Assembly (NCBI GenBank): GCA_025458005.1
Contig: JALOTG010000016.1
Location: forward strand, 1-37,399
Reading direction: 5' to 3'
Length of the DNA: 37,399 nt
Origin: Thiobacillaceae bacterium
Lineage (GTDB): Bacteria; Pseudomonadota; Gammaproteobacteria; Burkholderiales; Thiobacillaceae
Both the position numbers and the translations under genes were made by a program. The notes beneath the pieces were generated by a model, which worked only from the letters and a program-made list of their open reading frames with translations, did not search any database and was not told the origin of the DNA. Positions 17,907 through 29,726 of the stretch are shown one piece after another; the first letter of the stretch is position 1, and each line of letters begins with the position of its first letter.

Positions 17907-18506
17907 TCATTTGCGCATGGCCTTCTCCACCGGCGTCAGGGCGTCGATGAAGGCCTGGCGGCTGAAGATGCGCTCGGCGTACTTGAGCAGGGGCGCGGCC
18001 GGCTTCGGCAGGCTGATGCCGTAATGGTCCAGGCGCCAGAGCAGCGGGGCGATGGCCACGTCCAGCATGGAGTATTCCTCGCCGAGCATGTGCTTCTGCT
18101 TGGTGAAGATCGGCGCGATCTGGGTGAGGTTGTCGCGGACGATGACGCGCGCCTTGTCCGCCGCCTTCTGCGAGCCATGCTCGAGCTCGCCGATATGGCT
18201 GAACAGGTCGTGCTCGAAGTTGAACAGGAACAGGCGCGCCCGCGCGCGCATGACGGGGTCGGGCGGCATCAGCTGCGGATGGGGAAAGCGCTCGTCGATG
18301 TACTCGTTGATGATGTTCGACTCGTACAGCGTGAGATCCCGCTCGACCAGGATGGGCACCCGGTTGTAGGGGTTCATGGCCGCGATCGCCTCCGGCTTCT
18401 CGTGGAGGTCCACGTCGCGGATCTCGAAATCCATGCCCTTTTCGTGCAGGACGATGCGGCAGCGGTGGCTGAACGGGCAGGAGGTGCCCGAATACAGGAT
18501 CATCAT
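17907..18506 (-). CDS. sspA: stringent starvation protein A (GST-fold RNA polymerase-associated protein)
   Basis: A 199-residue glutathione-transferase-like protein with thioredoxin-like N-domain (YSGTSCPFSHRCRIVLHEKG), the cis-Pro region NRVPILVERDLTLYESN and an all-helical C-domain. SspA binds RNA polymerase and affects stationary-phase and stress transcription. Two ATGs (18506, 18503) start it. It lies 13 bp after petC, the common betaproteobacterial order petABC-sspAB. Confidence 0.95.
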   Translation of the reverse strand: MMILYSGTSCPFSHRCRIVLHEKGMDFEIRDVDLHEKPEAIAAMNPYNRVPILVERDLTLYESNIINEYIDERFPHPQLMPPDPVMRARARLFLFNFEHDLFSHIGELEHGSQKAADKARVIVRDNLTQIAPIFTKQKHMLGEEYSMLDVAIAPLLWRLDHYGISLPKPAAPLLKYAERIFSRQAFIDALTPVEKAMRK

Positions 18507-18519
18507 GATGTCGGAACCT

Positions 18520-19251
18520 TCAATGCACGTCCTTCCAGAACTCCTTCTTCAGGTAGAAGGCCACGATGAAGAACAGGGACAGGAACAGGATCACCCCCAC
18601 GCCGGTGTTCATGCGTTCGGCCTTGGCGGGCTCGCCCATCCAGGCGAGGTAATTGACCAGGTCGGCCACCAGGGCGTCGTATTCCGCCGGCGTGAGCCTG
18701 CCCGGCTTGTCCAGGACCAGCCGCTCGATGGCCTGGTGAGGCTTGCCATCCTCGCCGACGGTCTCGTGCATGACCGGCATCATGTGGCCCTGGAGATCCT
18801 GCAGCGCATGGGGCATGCCCACCTTGTCGAACACCGTGTTGTTCCAGCCGGTGGGACGGCTGTCGTCGCGATAGAAGCCGCGCAGATAGGTGTAGACCCA
18901 GTCCGCGCCCCGGGAGCGGGTGATCACCGTCAGGTCGGGCGGCGCGGCGCCGAACCACTCCTTGGCCTCCTTGGTGCGCATGGCGACGGTCATCAGCTCG
19001 CCGGGCTTATCCGCCGCGTAGAGCAGGTTGTCCTTGATCTGCGCCTCGGTCAGGCCGATGTCGGTCAGCCGGCTGTAGCGCATGTAGCCGGCGCTGTGGC
19101 AGCTCAGGCAGTAGTTGACGAACACCGCCGCACCCCGCTGCAGGGACTCCTGGTCATGGATATTGACCGGGGCACGGTCGAGCTTCAACGCGGTGGACGC
19201 GGCGGTGGCGGCCAGAGGCCAGGCAAGGAGAAGGAAAAGCAGCTTTTTCAT
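18520..19251 (-). CDS. petC: ubiquinol-cytochrome c reductase cytochrome c1
   Basis: A 243-residue membrane-anchored c-type cytochrome. Signal peptide LFLLLAWPLAATAAS, haem site CLSCH at residues 48-52, WVYTYLRGFYRDD and a C-terminal anchor (GVILFLSLFFIVAFYLKKEF) are as expected. It passes electrons from the Rieske subunit to soluble cytochrome c. Its ATG overlaps the petB stop by four bases (ATGA), so the two are translationally coupled. Confidence 0.96.
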   Translation of the reverse strand: MKKLLFLLLAWPLAATAASTALKLDRAPVNIHDQESLQRGAAVFVNYCLSCHSAGYMRYSRLTDIGLTEAQIKDNLLYAADKPGELMTVAMRTKEAKEWFGAAPPDLTVITRSRGADWVYTYLRGFYRDDSRPTGWNNTVFDKVGMPHALQDLQGHMMPVMHETVGEDGKPHQAIERLVLDKPGRLTPAEYDALVADLVNYLAWMGEPAKAERMNTGVGVILFLSLFFIVAFYLKKEFWKDVH

Positions 19252-20477
19252 TTGTCCGTGACCCTTTCCGGAACGGGTTTGGTCGTGTCGTTCTTGGTGT
19301 ACCAGGGCATCAGGAAGAAGAAGGCGAAGTACACCACCGTCAGGACCTGGGCGATCACGGTGCGCGCCGGCGTGGAGGGCAGCACGCCCAGCACGCCCAG
19401 CCAGATGAACGAGATCACGAACAGGGTCAGGGCGATCTTGAACTTGGGCCCGCGGTAGCGGATCGATCTCACCGGGCTGCGGTCCAGCCAGGGCAGCGCC
19501 AGGAAGATCAGCACCGCCACGCCCATCGCCGCCACGCCCGGGAACTGGGAGCCCAGCACCGGCGGGATGGCGCGCAGGATGGCGTAGTAGGGCGTGAAGT
19601 ACCACACCGGCGCGATGTGCTCCGGGGTCTTCAGGGGATCGGCCGGGATGAAGTTGTTGTACTCCAGGAAGTAGCCGCCCATCTCCGGCGCGAAGAAGAC
19701 GATGGCCGAGAAGACGATCAGGAAGACCACCACGCCGAGGATGTCCTTGACGGTGTAGTAGGGGTGGAAGGGGATGCCGTCCAGGGGGCGATGGGTGACC
19801 GGATCCTTGTGCTTCTTGATGTCGATGCCGTCCGGGTTGTTGGAGCCCACCTCGTGCAGGGCCACCAGGTGCGCGGCGATCAGGCCGATGAGCACCAGCG
19901 GCAGGGCGATGACGTGGAAGGCGAAGAAGCGGTTCAGGGTCGCGTCGGATATCACGTAGTCGCCGCGGATCCAGATCGACAGGTCCTCGCCGATGATGGG
20001 CACGGCGGCGAACAGGTTGACGATCACCTGAGCGCCCCAGAAGGACATCTGCCCCCAGGGGAGCAGGTAGCCGAAGAAGGCCTCGCCCATCAGCACCAGG
20101 TAGATGAGCACGCCGAACACCCAGATCAGCTCGCGGGGCTTGCGGTAGGAGCCGTACAGCAGGCCGCGGAACATGTGCAGGTAGACGACGACGAAGAAAG
20201 CCGACGCGCCGGTGGAGTGGACGTAGCGGATCAGCCAGCCGTAGGGCACGTCGCGCATGATGTACTCGACGGAGGCGAAGGCCAGGTTCGCGTCCGGCTT
20301 GTAGTTCATGGTCAGGAAAATGCCGCTGACGATCTGGATCACCAGCACCAGCAGGGCCAGGGAGCCGAAGTAGTACCAGAAGTTGAAGTTCTTCGGCGCG
20401 AAGTACTCGGCCAGGTGCGCCTTGTAAGTAGCGGTGAGCGGGAAGCGCTCGTCGACCCAGGTGAGGATTTTTTGCAT
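19248..20477 (-). CDS. petB: ubiquinol-cytochrome c reductase cytochrome b
   Basis: A 409-residue integral membrane protein with eight hydrophobic helices. Haem-ligand histidines occur in HSTGASAFFVVVYLHMF and FFAFHVIALPLVLIGLIAAH. The Qo-site motif is PVWY (HIAPVWYFTPYYAILRA) instead of the PEWY of mitochondria and alphaproteobacteria; this variant is common in beta- and gammaproteobacteria and supports the lineage call. It is the catalytic core of the bc1 complex. Confidence 0.97.
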   Translation of the reverse strand: MQKILTWVDERFPLTATYKAHLAEYFAPKNFNFWYYFGSLALLVLVIQIVSGIFLTMNYKPDANLAFASVEYIMRDVPYGWLIRYVHSTGASAFFVVVYLHMFRGLLYGSYRKPRELIWVFGVLIYLVLMGEAFFGYLLPWGQMSFWGAQVIVNLFAAVPIIGEDLSIWIRGDYVISDATLNRFFAFHVIALPLVLIGLIAAHLVALHEVGSNNPDGIDIKKHKDPVTHRPLDGIPFHPYYTVKDILGVVVFLIVFSAIVFFAPEMGGYFLEYNNFIPADPLKTPEHIAPVWYFTPYYAILRAIPPVLGSQFPGVAAMGVAVLIFLALPWLDRSPVRSIRYRGPKFKIALTLFVISFIWLGVLGVLPSTPARTVIAQVLTVVYFAFFFLMPWYTKNDTTKPVPERVTDK

Positions 20478-20500
20478 GGTCTGGTTCTCCCCCTAGTGAA

Positions 20501-21088
20501 TCAGGCCTGGTCCTCGCCGATCAGCACCATGCTATCGCTCAGGTACTTGTGCGGCGGGACGACCAGGTTGGTGGGCGCGGGCGAGCCGTTGAAGACGCGC
20601 GCGGCCAGGTCGAAACGGGACCCGTGGCAGGGGCAGAACCAGCCGCCGGGCCAGTCGGCGCCCAGATCGGCCGGCCCGACCTCCTTGCGGAAGGTGGGGG
20701 CGCAGCCGAGGTGGGTGCAGATGCCCACCACGACGAAGATTTCGGGCTTGATGGAGCGGTTCGGATTCTTGCAATAGTCGGGCTGCTGGGGGACCTCGGA
20801 GGCCGGATCGGTCAACCTGTCATCGTGCTTGGCCAGCAGTCCCAGCATCTCGGGGGTGCGCCGCACCACCCAGACCGGCTTGCCGCGCCATTCCACGTCA
20901 AGCTTCATGCCTGGCTCGATCTTGGAGAGATCCACCTCCACCGGCGCGCCGGCGGCCAAGGCGCGGGCGCTGGGCATCATGCTCCCCACGAAGGGGATCG
21001 CGGCGCCCAAGGCGGCCACGCCCCCCACCGCCGAACTCATCGCCACCAAGAAGCGGCGCTTGGAGTTATCCACGGTCATTTCACTCAT
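20501..21088 (-). CDS. petA: ubiquinol-cytochrome c reductase Rieske iron-sulfur subunit
   Basis: A 195-residue subunit with a twin-arginine-type anchor (KRRFLVAMSSAVGGVAALGA) and cluster motifs CTHLGC and CPCHGSRFD carrying the two Cys and two His ligands plus the disulfide cysteines. Of the close ATGs, 21088 is preferred because AGGA lies 7 bases upstream; 21094 is too near that site. First gene of petABC-sspAB, divergent from the DegS-like protease. Confidence 0.96.
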   Translation of the reverse strand: MSEMTVDNSKRRFLVAMSSAVGGVAALGAAIPFVGSMMPSARALAAGAPVEVDLSKIEPGMKLDVEWRGKPVWVVRRTPEMLGLLAKHDDRLTDPASEVPQQPDYCKNPNRSIKPEIFVVVGICTHLGCAPTFRKEVGPADLGADWPGGWFCPCHGSRFDLAARVFNGSPAPTNLVVPPHKYLSDSMVLIGEDQA

Positions 21089-21155
21089 ATTCATTCCTGA
21101 CTGACGGGTGTTGATCACGGAACCGTTGTTGCCACCCCGAAGCGGACGCCAGGCA

Positions 21156-21172
21156 CCGATACAGGATATCGG
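21156..21172. promoter_or_regulatory. palindrome CCGATA-N5-TATCGG in the petA upstream region
   Basis: A perfect 6-bp inverted repeat 68 bp upstream of petA and 147 bp upstream of the divergent protease. It may be a regulator binding site or a leader hairpin; no match to a known operator was recognised. A TTGACC on the minus strand at about 21195-21200 is a possible -35 for the pet operon, but no good -10 was found at normal spacing. Confidence 0.4.
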
Positions 21173-21318
21173 GATCGGCATACGCCAAGCGCGGTCAACA
21201 AAATCCTGGCATTGTACATAAATTCGTCACCCTTCTTAAACTCCCTCAGGCAGAATATGCCGCGCATGCCTGTTTCAGGGGCATTACGCGATTCCACCCA
21301 GTCCGGTTCATCCTTGTC

Positions 21319-22476
21319 ATGCAGAAAATCTGGCTGTCCTTCGCCCAGATCCTGGCGGCCCTGGTCCTGGTCCTGGCCGCCCTGTTCGTCCTCGACCGCG
21401 TCTTTCCCGGTCTGCTGCCGCCACGCGCCCAGGACGTGACCATCCGTGAGGTCGAACACAACGGTTCGGCGCCCTTGGTTTCCACCTTCGCCGATGCCGC
21501 CAGGAAGTCGCTGCCCTCGGTGGTCAACATCAACACCAGCCAGCAGACGCGTCGCCCGCGTCACCCGCTGATGAACGATCCGGTGTTTCGGCACTTCTTC
21601 GGCCCGCGCGAGGACGGGCCGCCGCAAAGGGCCGCCAACCTGGGCTCCGGCGTCATCGTCAGCCGTGACGGCTACATCCTGACCAACAACCACGTGGTGG
21701 AGGCCGCCGACGAGATCCAGGTCACCCTGCCCGACGGGCGCAACCTGCCGGCCGAACTGGTGGGCACCGATCCGGATACCGACCTGGCGGTGCTCAGGGT
21801 CGGGCAAAGCGGCCTGCATCCGATCACCTTCGCCAAGCCGGACAGCCTCAGCGTCGGCGACGTGGTGCTGGCCATCGGCAATCCCTGGGGCGTCGGTCAG
21901 ACGGTCACCCTGGGCATCGTCAGCGCCCTGAACCGAACCCAGCTGGGCATCAACACCTTCGAGAACTTCATCCAGACCGACGCGGCGATCAACCCGGGCA
22001 ATTCCGGCGGCGCGCTGGTGGATGCCTCGGGCCACCTGGTGGGGATCAACACGGCCATCTTCTCGCGCACCGGCGGCAACCTGGGCATCGGCTTCGCCAT
22101 CCCCGTCTCTCTGGCCAGGCAGGTCTTGGAGCAGATCATCACCCACGGCACGGTCATCCGCGGCTGGGTGGGGGTCGAGGTGCAGGACATCACGCCGGAG
22201 ATCGCCGAGTCCTTCAGCCTGAAGAACACCGAGGGGGCGCTGATCGCCGGCGTGCTGCGCGGCGGGCCGGCGGACAGGGCGGGCATCCGGCCCGGCGACG
22301 TGCTGGTGGCGGTCAACGGCAAGGGCGTCGCCGATTCCGCCGCCCTGCTCAACCTCATCGCCGCCCTCCCCCCCGGCGCGCTGGCCAACCTGCAGCTGAT
22401 CCGCAAGCAGAGCGGGATGCGAATGGTGGTCAAGGTGGAGCGGCGTCCGGTCACGCGCCGCCTCGCCGAGGAATAG
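21319..22476 (+). CDS. DegS/HtrA-like periplasmic serine protease with one PDZ domain
   Basis: A 385-residue protein with an N-terminal membrane anchor (FAQILAALVLVLAALFVL), a trypsin-like domain carrying His (LTNNHVV), Asp (DTDLAVL) and Ser (NPGNSGGAL), and one PDZ domain (about 285-375). One PDZ plus an uncleaved anchor is the DegS layout, a protease that senses misfolded outer-membrane proteins and starts the sigma-E response, though no rseA is nearby. Divergence from petABC is a conserved neighbourhood in betaproteobacteria, where these are often named 2-alkenal reductase or DegQ in error. Confidence 0.88.
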   Translation: MQKIWLSFAQILAALVLVLAALFVLDRVFPGLLPPRAQDVTIREVEHNGSAPLVSTFADAARKSLPSVVNINTSQQTRRPRHPLMNDPVFRHFFGPREDGPPQRAANLGSGVIVSRDGYILTNNHVVEAADEIQVTLPDGRNLPAELVGTDPDTDLAVLRVGQSGLHPITFAKPDSLSVGDVVLAIGNPWGVGQTVTLGIVSALNRTQLGINTFENFIQTDAAINPGNSGGALVDASGHLVGINTAIFSRTGGNLGIGFAIPVSLARQVLEQIITHGTVIRGWVGVEVQDITPEIAESFSLKNTEGALIAGVLRGGPADRAGIRPGDVLVAVNGKGVADSAALLNLIAALPPGALANLQLIRKQSGMRMVVKVERRPVTRRLAEE

Positions 22477-22494
22477 CGCCGGGCAGGCTCCCCG

Positions 22495-24306
22495 TCAATG
22501 ACGCGACGGCCTAGCCATGCTGGCGCGCCAGAACGGGTTGCCGGAGGCCGTCTGCCGGGCCTGGCGGGCGGCTTGCCTGGCCTGCCCCGCCAGCGCGCGA
22601 TCGCCCAGCCTGCCGGTGACCCAGGTCAGCATCTCGGCCGGCGCCGGTGTCGGTCCATCCTCCCAGGGATCCGCCTGGGGGCCCCGCAGCATGCCGGCCA
22701 CGGCGGCCTCCTCCATGCGGAATTGCCGTCCATCATGGAAGCGCCGCCAGGCCTCCCGTACCAGGGCACGCCCCATCTCGCGAGCGTCGGCGCGGCCGGT
22801 GGCGGCCGCATAGCGCTCCACGCCATAGGCGACGTAGGCATAGTCGGCCAGTTCGGCCCCGGATAGCGGCTTGCCCGCCGACCAGCCCTTCAGCAGCCGG
22901 CGGCCATCCCAGAGCCTGCGACTGACGTAGGCGTAGAGGGCATCGGCCTCCCGCCGGTAGCGGGCATCAGCATGGGCGGCCGCGGCGAGGGCCGCGAGCG
23001 CCAGGCCGTTCCAGCCGGCCAGTACCTTCTCGTCGCGCGGGATGATGCGCGGTCGGCGCGCCTCCCGCAGCTGCCCCAGCATGCGCCGCAGTTGCGCGCG
23101 CTCCGTTGCCGAGGGGGCGCGATGCTCGAGGGGCAGGTAGCCCGCCTCGAACACCGCCGCCCGGTCCAGGGCCCAGAGGCGCCTGGCCAGGGCGAAGTCC
23201 TGCTCGGACAGCAGCCGCCTGAGCCCTTCCCGGTCCCACAGGTAGGCGCCGCCCTCACGGCCCTGCCCATCCAGCGCGGACAGGCTGGCGACGAAGCCGG
23301 CGGCGGCCCTGCCCCGCTCCAGGCCCATCTCCGCGAGCATGAAATCCAGCGTCTCCAGGCCGACGTGGCGATAGGCCGGCTCGCGCATCTCCTCCGCGGC
23401 GCGCAGGTAGAGCTCGGCCAGCTGGGCGTTGTCGTAGAGCATCTTCTCGAAATGGGGCTCGTGCCAGTCCGGGTCCACCGTGTAGCGGAAGAAGCCGCCC
23501 GCCACGTGGTCGCGCAGGCCGCCGGCGCGCATCTGCTCCAGGGTCAGGCGCAGGAACTCGTCCAGCTTCGGGTCCCGATCGCGCGACCGAATGTCGAACA
23601 GGGCCTGCAGCTGGGGCACCATGGGAAACTTGGCGGTCTCCTGGAAGCCGCCGCGCAGGGTATCGGCCTCGGCCATTGCCACCGTCCGGAAGGCGCGCGG
23701 CAGGTCGGCGATGGTCCGTCGTGGGGCGGCTTCGGCCGCCTGGCGTGCCAGCGCGGCCAGGCTCGGGGCCTCCCTGCCCCAGCGTTCCGCCAGGCCCTCG
23801 GCGATGCGCAGGAATTCGGCCCTCGGCGCATAAGTCATGGCGAACAGCGGGTAGCCTTCCGGGGTCAGGAAGACATTCAGCGGCCAGCCGGCCACCCCCC
23901 GGGTGCGTTTCGAGAAGGCCTGCAGGGCGCCGTCCAGCGCCGCGTTGAGTTCCTTGTCCACCTTGACGGCCACGAAATGCGTGTTGATCAGGCGGGCCGC
24001 CTCGACATCGGCCCAGGTCTCCCGCTGCATGACATGACACCAGTGGCAGGCGAAATAGCCAATCGAGACCAGCACCAGGCGATTGGCGCGGCGCCCCTCC
24101 TCGAGCGCCGCCCCGCCCCATTCCCGCCACTGCACGGGATCGGCCGCGTGCTGGGCAAGATAAGGCGAGGGATGGCCGGCCATGCGGTTGCCCGCGCCGG
24201 CCGGGTACGCGGCGAGCGGGAGGACAGCCAGGGCGGCCAGGATCGCCCTGGCAAGCCAGCCGCTAAAGAAGCCTCGATGCCGGCCGATAAAGTCGGGCAG
24301 AGACAT
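22495..24306 (-). CDS. DUF255 thioredoxin-like protein (YyaL/SSP411 family), exported
   Basis: A 603-residue protein with a hydrophobic N-terminus (AILAALAVLPLAAYPAGAG) suggesting export, then the family opening HPSPYLAQHAADPVQW, a thioredoxin-like domain with redox motif CHWCHVM near residue 87, and an (alpha/alpha)6-barrel half resembling N-acylglucosamine epimerases (HEPHFEKMLYDNAQLAELY, later DEKVLAGWNGLALAALA). It is shorter than the usual ~680-residue cytoplasmic relatives. Function is unknown; a thiol-redox or sugar-binding role is guessed from folds. It is divergent from the hybrid kinase and ends 18 bp from the protease. Confidence 0.82.
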   Translation of the reverse strand: MSLPDFIGRHRGFFSGWLARAILAALAVLPLAAYPAGAGNRMAGHPSPYLAQHAADPVQWREWGGAALEEGRRANRLVLVSIGYFACHWCHVMQRETWADVEAARLINTHFVAVKVDKELNAALDGALQAFSKRTRGVAGWPLNVFLTPEGYPLFAMTYAPRAEFLRIAEGLAERWGREAPSLAALARQAAEAAPRRTIADLPRAFRTVAMAEADTLRGGFQETAKFPMVPQLQALFDIRSRDRDPKLDEFLRLTLEQMRAGGLRDHVAGGFFRYTVDPDWHEPHFEKMLYDNAQLAELYLRAAEEMREPAYRHVGLETLDFMLAEMGLERGRAAAGFVASLSALDGQGREGGAYLWDREGLRRLLSEQDFALARRLWALDRAAVFEAGYLPLEHRAPSATERAQLRRMLGQLREARRPRIIPRDEKVLAGWNGLALAALAAAAHADARYRREADALYAYVSRRLWDGRRLLKGWSAGKPLSGAELADYAYVAYGVERYAAATGRADAREMGRALVREAWRRFHDGRQFRMEEAAVAGMLRGPQADPWEDGPTPAPAEMLTWVTGRLGDRALAGQARQAARQARQTASGNPFWRASMARPSRH

Positions 24307-24430
24307 GGCGCGGGCCCTCGCGGGGATGGTAACGGCCCCATCATAGTCCTCGGCAAGGCTGCGATGGCGGGGCCGCCCGGGTTGGCTGGCGACCAGGACT
24401 CATCAACACGGGGAAGATCAGGGCAATTAC

Positions 24431-27112
<2,682 letters not shown>

Positions 27113-27122
27113 CCGGGCGCCT

Positions 27123-28604
27123 CTACACCCGGTTGCGCCATTCCGTGTCCTCGGCGTCGAACAGGCGGTTCGACTCGTGCGGCCCCCAGGTGCCGGCCGG
27201 GTAGGTGTGGATGAACTCCCGCTCGGTCGCCCAGTACTTCAGGATCGGGTCGACCACCCGCCAGGCCCATTCCACCTCGTCGAAACGGATGAACAGCGTG
27301 CGGTCGCCCTCGATCACGTCCAGCAGCAGCGCCTCGTAGGCGTCCAGGGGCGGCTCCTCGGGGTTGCGGTAGCTGGCGTTGAGCTTGACCACCCGGGTGT
27401 CCATGCCCAGGCCCGGCTGCTTGGCGTGGATCTCCATGTGCATGCATTCGTTGGGCTGGATGGACAGCACGATCCAGTTCGGCTCCAGCGTCTCCAGGGG
27501 GGTCTCGCGGAACAGCTGCTGCGGCGGGTGGCGCAGGCGGATGGCGATCATCGACAGCTGATCCTTCATCCGCTTGCCGGTGCGCAGGTAGAAGGGCACG
27601 CCGCGCCAGCGCCAGTTGTCGATGTAGAACTTGGCGGCGGCGAAGGTCTCGGTCACCGAGTTGGGCTCCACGCCCTGCTCGTCCTGATAGCCCACCACCT
27701 GCTCGCCGCGCACCATGCCGGCCTTGTACTGGGCGCGGAAGGCGTGCGCGTGGACCGAGCGCTTGGCGATCGGGCGGATGGAGCGCAGCACCTTCACCTT
27801 CTCGTCGCGCAGGGCGTCCGCCTCCAGGGCCGGCGGCGGCTCCATGGCCACCAGGGTCAGGAGCTGCATCAGGTGGTTCTGCAGCATGTCGCGCATGGCG
27901 CCGGCCTTGTCGTAGTAGTCGGCGCGCTTGTCGATGCCCACATCCTCGGCCACCGTGATCTGCACGTGGTCGATGAAGTTGCGGTTCCACAGGGGCTCGA
28001 TGAGGGTGTTGGCGAAGCGGAACACGAGCAGGTTCTGCACCGTCTCCTTGCCCATGTAGTGGTCGATGCGGAACACCTGCTCCTCCTCGAAGTAGCGGTG
28101 CAGCAGCTCGTTCAGGACCTTGGCCGACTCGATGTCCTCGCCGAACGGCTTCTCCACCACGATGCGGTGCAGTCCGCGCGGCTTGGAAAGTCCCGCCGCG
28201 TCGAGGTTCTTGATCACCGGCGGGAAGTCGTTGGGCTTGATGGCCAGGTAGAAGACGATGTTGGAACACGCCCCCAGCTTGGGCTTGGCCAGCATCTCCT
28301 TGAGCCGCATGTAGGACGCCGCGTCGTGCAGCTCGCCCTTCAGGTAGTCGAAACGGCCGGCGAAGCGCTCCAGGGCCTCGCCCCCGGCCTTCGCCCGCTT
28401 CGCCAGGACCTCCTTCATGTTGGCGCGCCAGGTCTCGTCATCCCATTCCCGGCGGGCGAAGGCGATGAAGTTGAGGCCCTCCGGCAGCCTGCCGGCCAGT
28501 TCCAGCCGGTACAGGGCCGGCAGCAGCTTGATGGAGGCCAGGTTGCCGGTGGCGCCGAAGATGACGAAGTTGCAGGGCGGCAGGGGCATTTCCAGGTCGA
28601 GCAT
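27123..28604 (-). CDS. zwf: glucose-6-phosphate 1-dehydrogenase
   Basis: A 493-residue enzyme that oxidises glucose 6-phosphate to 6-phosphogluconolactone with NADP, the entry to the oxidative pentose phosphate and Entner-Doudoroff routes. The nucleotide site [17 protein letters not shown] is at the N-terminus and the active-site motif [14 protein letters not shown] is intact. ATG 28604 has GGAG at good spacing. It follows gnd by 28 bp; pgl is not seen here. Confidence 0.97.
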   Translation of the reverse strand: MLDLEMPLPPCNFVIFGATGNLASIKLLPALYRLELAGRLPEGLNFIAFARREWDDETWRANMKEVLAKRAKAGGEALERFAGRFDYLKGELHDAASYMRLKEMLAKPKLGACSNIVFYLAIKPNDFPPVIKNLDAAGLSKPRGLHRIVVEKPFGEDIESAKVLNELLHRYFEEEQVFRIDHYMGKETVQNLLVFRFANTLIEPLWNRNFIDHVQITVAEDVGIDKRADYYDKAGAMRDMLQNHLMQLLTLVAMEPPPALEADALRDEKVKVLRSIRPIAKRSVHAHAFRAQYKAGMVRGEQVVGYQDEQGVEPNSVTETFAAAKFYIDNWRWRGVPFYLRTGKRMKDQLSMIAIRLRHPPQQLFRETPLETLEPNWIVLSIQPNECMHMEIHAKQPGLGMDTRVVKLNASYRNPEEPPLDAYEALLLDVIEGDRTLFIRFDEVEWAWRVVDPILKYWATEREFIHTYPAGTWGPHESNRLFDAEDTEWRNRV

Positions 28605-28632
28605 GTCTGTCTCCTTCGGGTCCGCGCCCGCG

Positions 28633-29544
28633 TCAGGACTTCACTGCGTGGCCGCCGAAGCCCTTGCGCATCATCGCCAGCATCCGGTTGCCGAAGTCGC
28701 CCTTGCCCTGGCTGGCGAAGCGCATCATCAGGGCGAGCGACATCACCGGCGCCGGCACGCCGCGCTCCACCGCCTCCAGGGCGGTCCAGCGTCCCTCGCC
28801 GGAATCGGCCACGAAGGGCTCGATGCCGGCGAGCTTCTGGTCGTCCTGGAGGAAGTCCGCCGTCAGGTCGAGCAGCCAGGAGCGCACCACCGAACTGTGC
28901 CGCCACAGTTCGGCGATGGCCGCCAGGTCCAGCTCGAATTCCTCCTTGGCCCGCATCAGGGCGAAGCCCTCGGCGAAGGCCTGCATCATGCCGTACTCGA
29001 TGCCGTTGTGGACCATCTTCACGAAGTGCCCCGAACCGGCCGGGCCGGCGTGCAGCCAGCCGCGATCCGCGGCCGGCGCCAGGACCTGGAGGATCGGCTC
29101 CAGCCGGCTGGCGGCCTCCGGCCGGCCGCCGGCCATCAGGCAATAGCCGTTGGCCAGACCCCAGATGCCACCCGAGACGCCCACGTCGGCGAAGGCGATC
29201 CCCTTCGCCTCCAGTTCGACGGCGCGGCGCTGGGCCTCCTTGTAGTAGCCGTTGGCCCCGTCCACCAGCAGGTCGCCGGGGGACAGCAGGGGCACCAGGG
29301 CGTCGATGGCCGCCTGGGTCGCCTCCCCCGCCGGCAGCATCAGCCAGACCAGGCGTGGCGCCGCGAGTCCGCTCACCATCTCCGTCAGAGTCGCGCAGGC
29401 GACGATGTTCGCCTCCTCGCCGGCGATCTGCCGGGTCACCTGCGCATTGCGGTTGTAGGCCCGCACCGTGATGCCACCGCGCGACAGGCGCCTGGCCATG
29501 TTGCCGCCCATGCGTCCCAAACCGTACAGGCCGATCTCCAGCAT
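28633..29544 (-). CDS. gnd: 6-phosphogluconate dehydrogenase, short (YqeC/GndA-like) type
   Basis: A 303-residue decarboxylating dehydrogenase with dinucleotide site [16 protein letters not shown], substrate loop [16 protein letters not shown] and catalytic lysine region [16 protein letters not shown]. The short form lacks the second C-terminal helical repeat of the 470-residue enzyme and is often NAD-dependent. GGAGGGAAC precedes ATG 29544. It is the first gene of gnd-zwf. Confidence 0.93.
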   Translation of the reverse strand: MLEIGLYGLGRMGGNMARRLSRGGITVRAYNRNAQVTRQIAGEEANIVACATLTEMVSGLAAPRLVWLMLPAGEATQAAIDALVPLLSPGDLLVDGANGYYKEAQRRAVELEAKGIAFADVGVSGGIWGLANGYCLMAGGRPEAASRLEPILQVLAPAADRGWLHAGPAGSGHFVKMVHNGIEYGMMQAFAEGFALMRAKEEFELDLAAIAELWRHSSVVRSWLLDLTADFLQDDQKLAGIEPFVADSGEGRWTALEAVERGVPAPVMSLALMMRFASQGKGDFGNRMLAMMRKGFGGHAVKS

Positions 29545-29726
29545 GTTCCCTCCTGAACCGTTGCAAGTTGTCCACGACACTATCGGCAAGCCAGGGCGAG
29601 ACTGCAAGCGAAACAGACGCGGCGCGGGGCAACCAAGCGCCCCAATCCCGACTTGCGTTCTCGGACATGCCGCCGATAATGGAGGCAAGCCGACGCGGAG
29701 ACGTCACACATATCAAGGAGGCAACC

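Noticed and set aside
27177-29471. 764-codon plus-strand frame opposite zwf and gnd
   Set aside because: Antisense shadow; zwf and gnd on the minus strand are unmistakable and the frame turns into Arg/Pro/Ser repeats.
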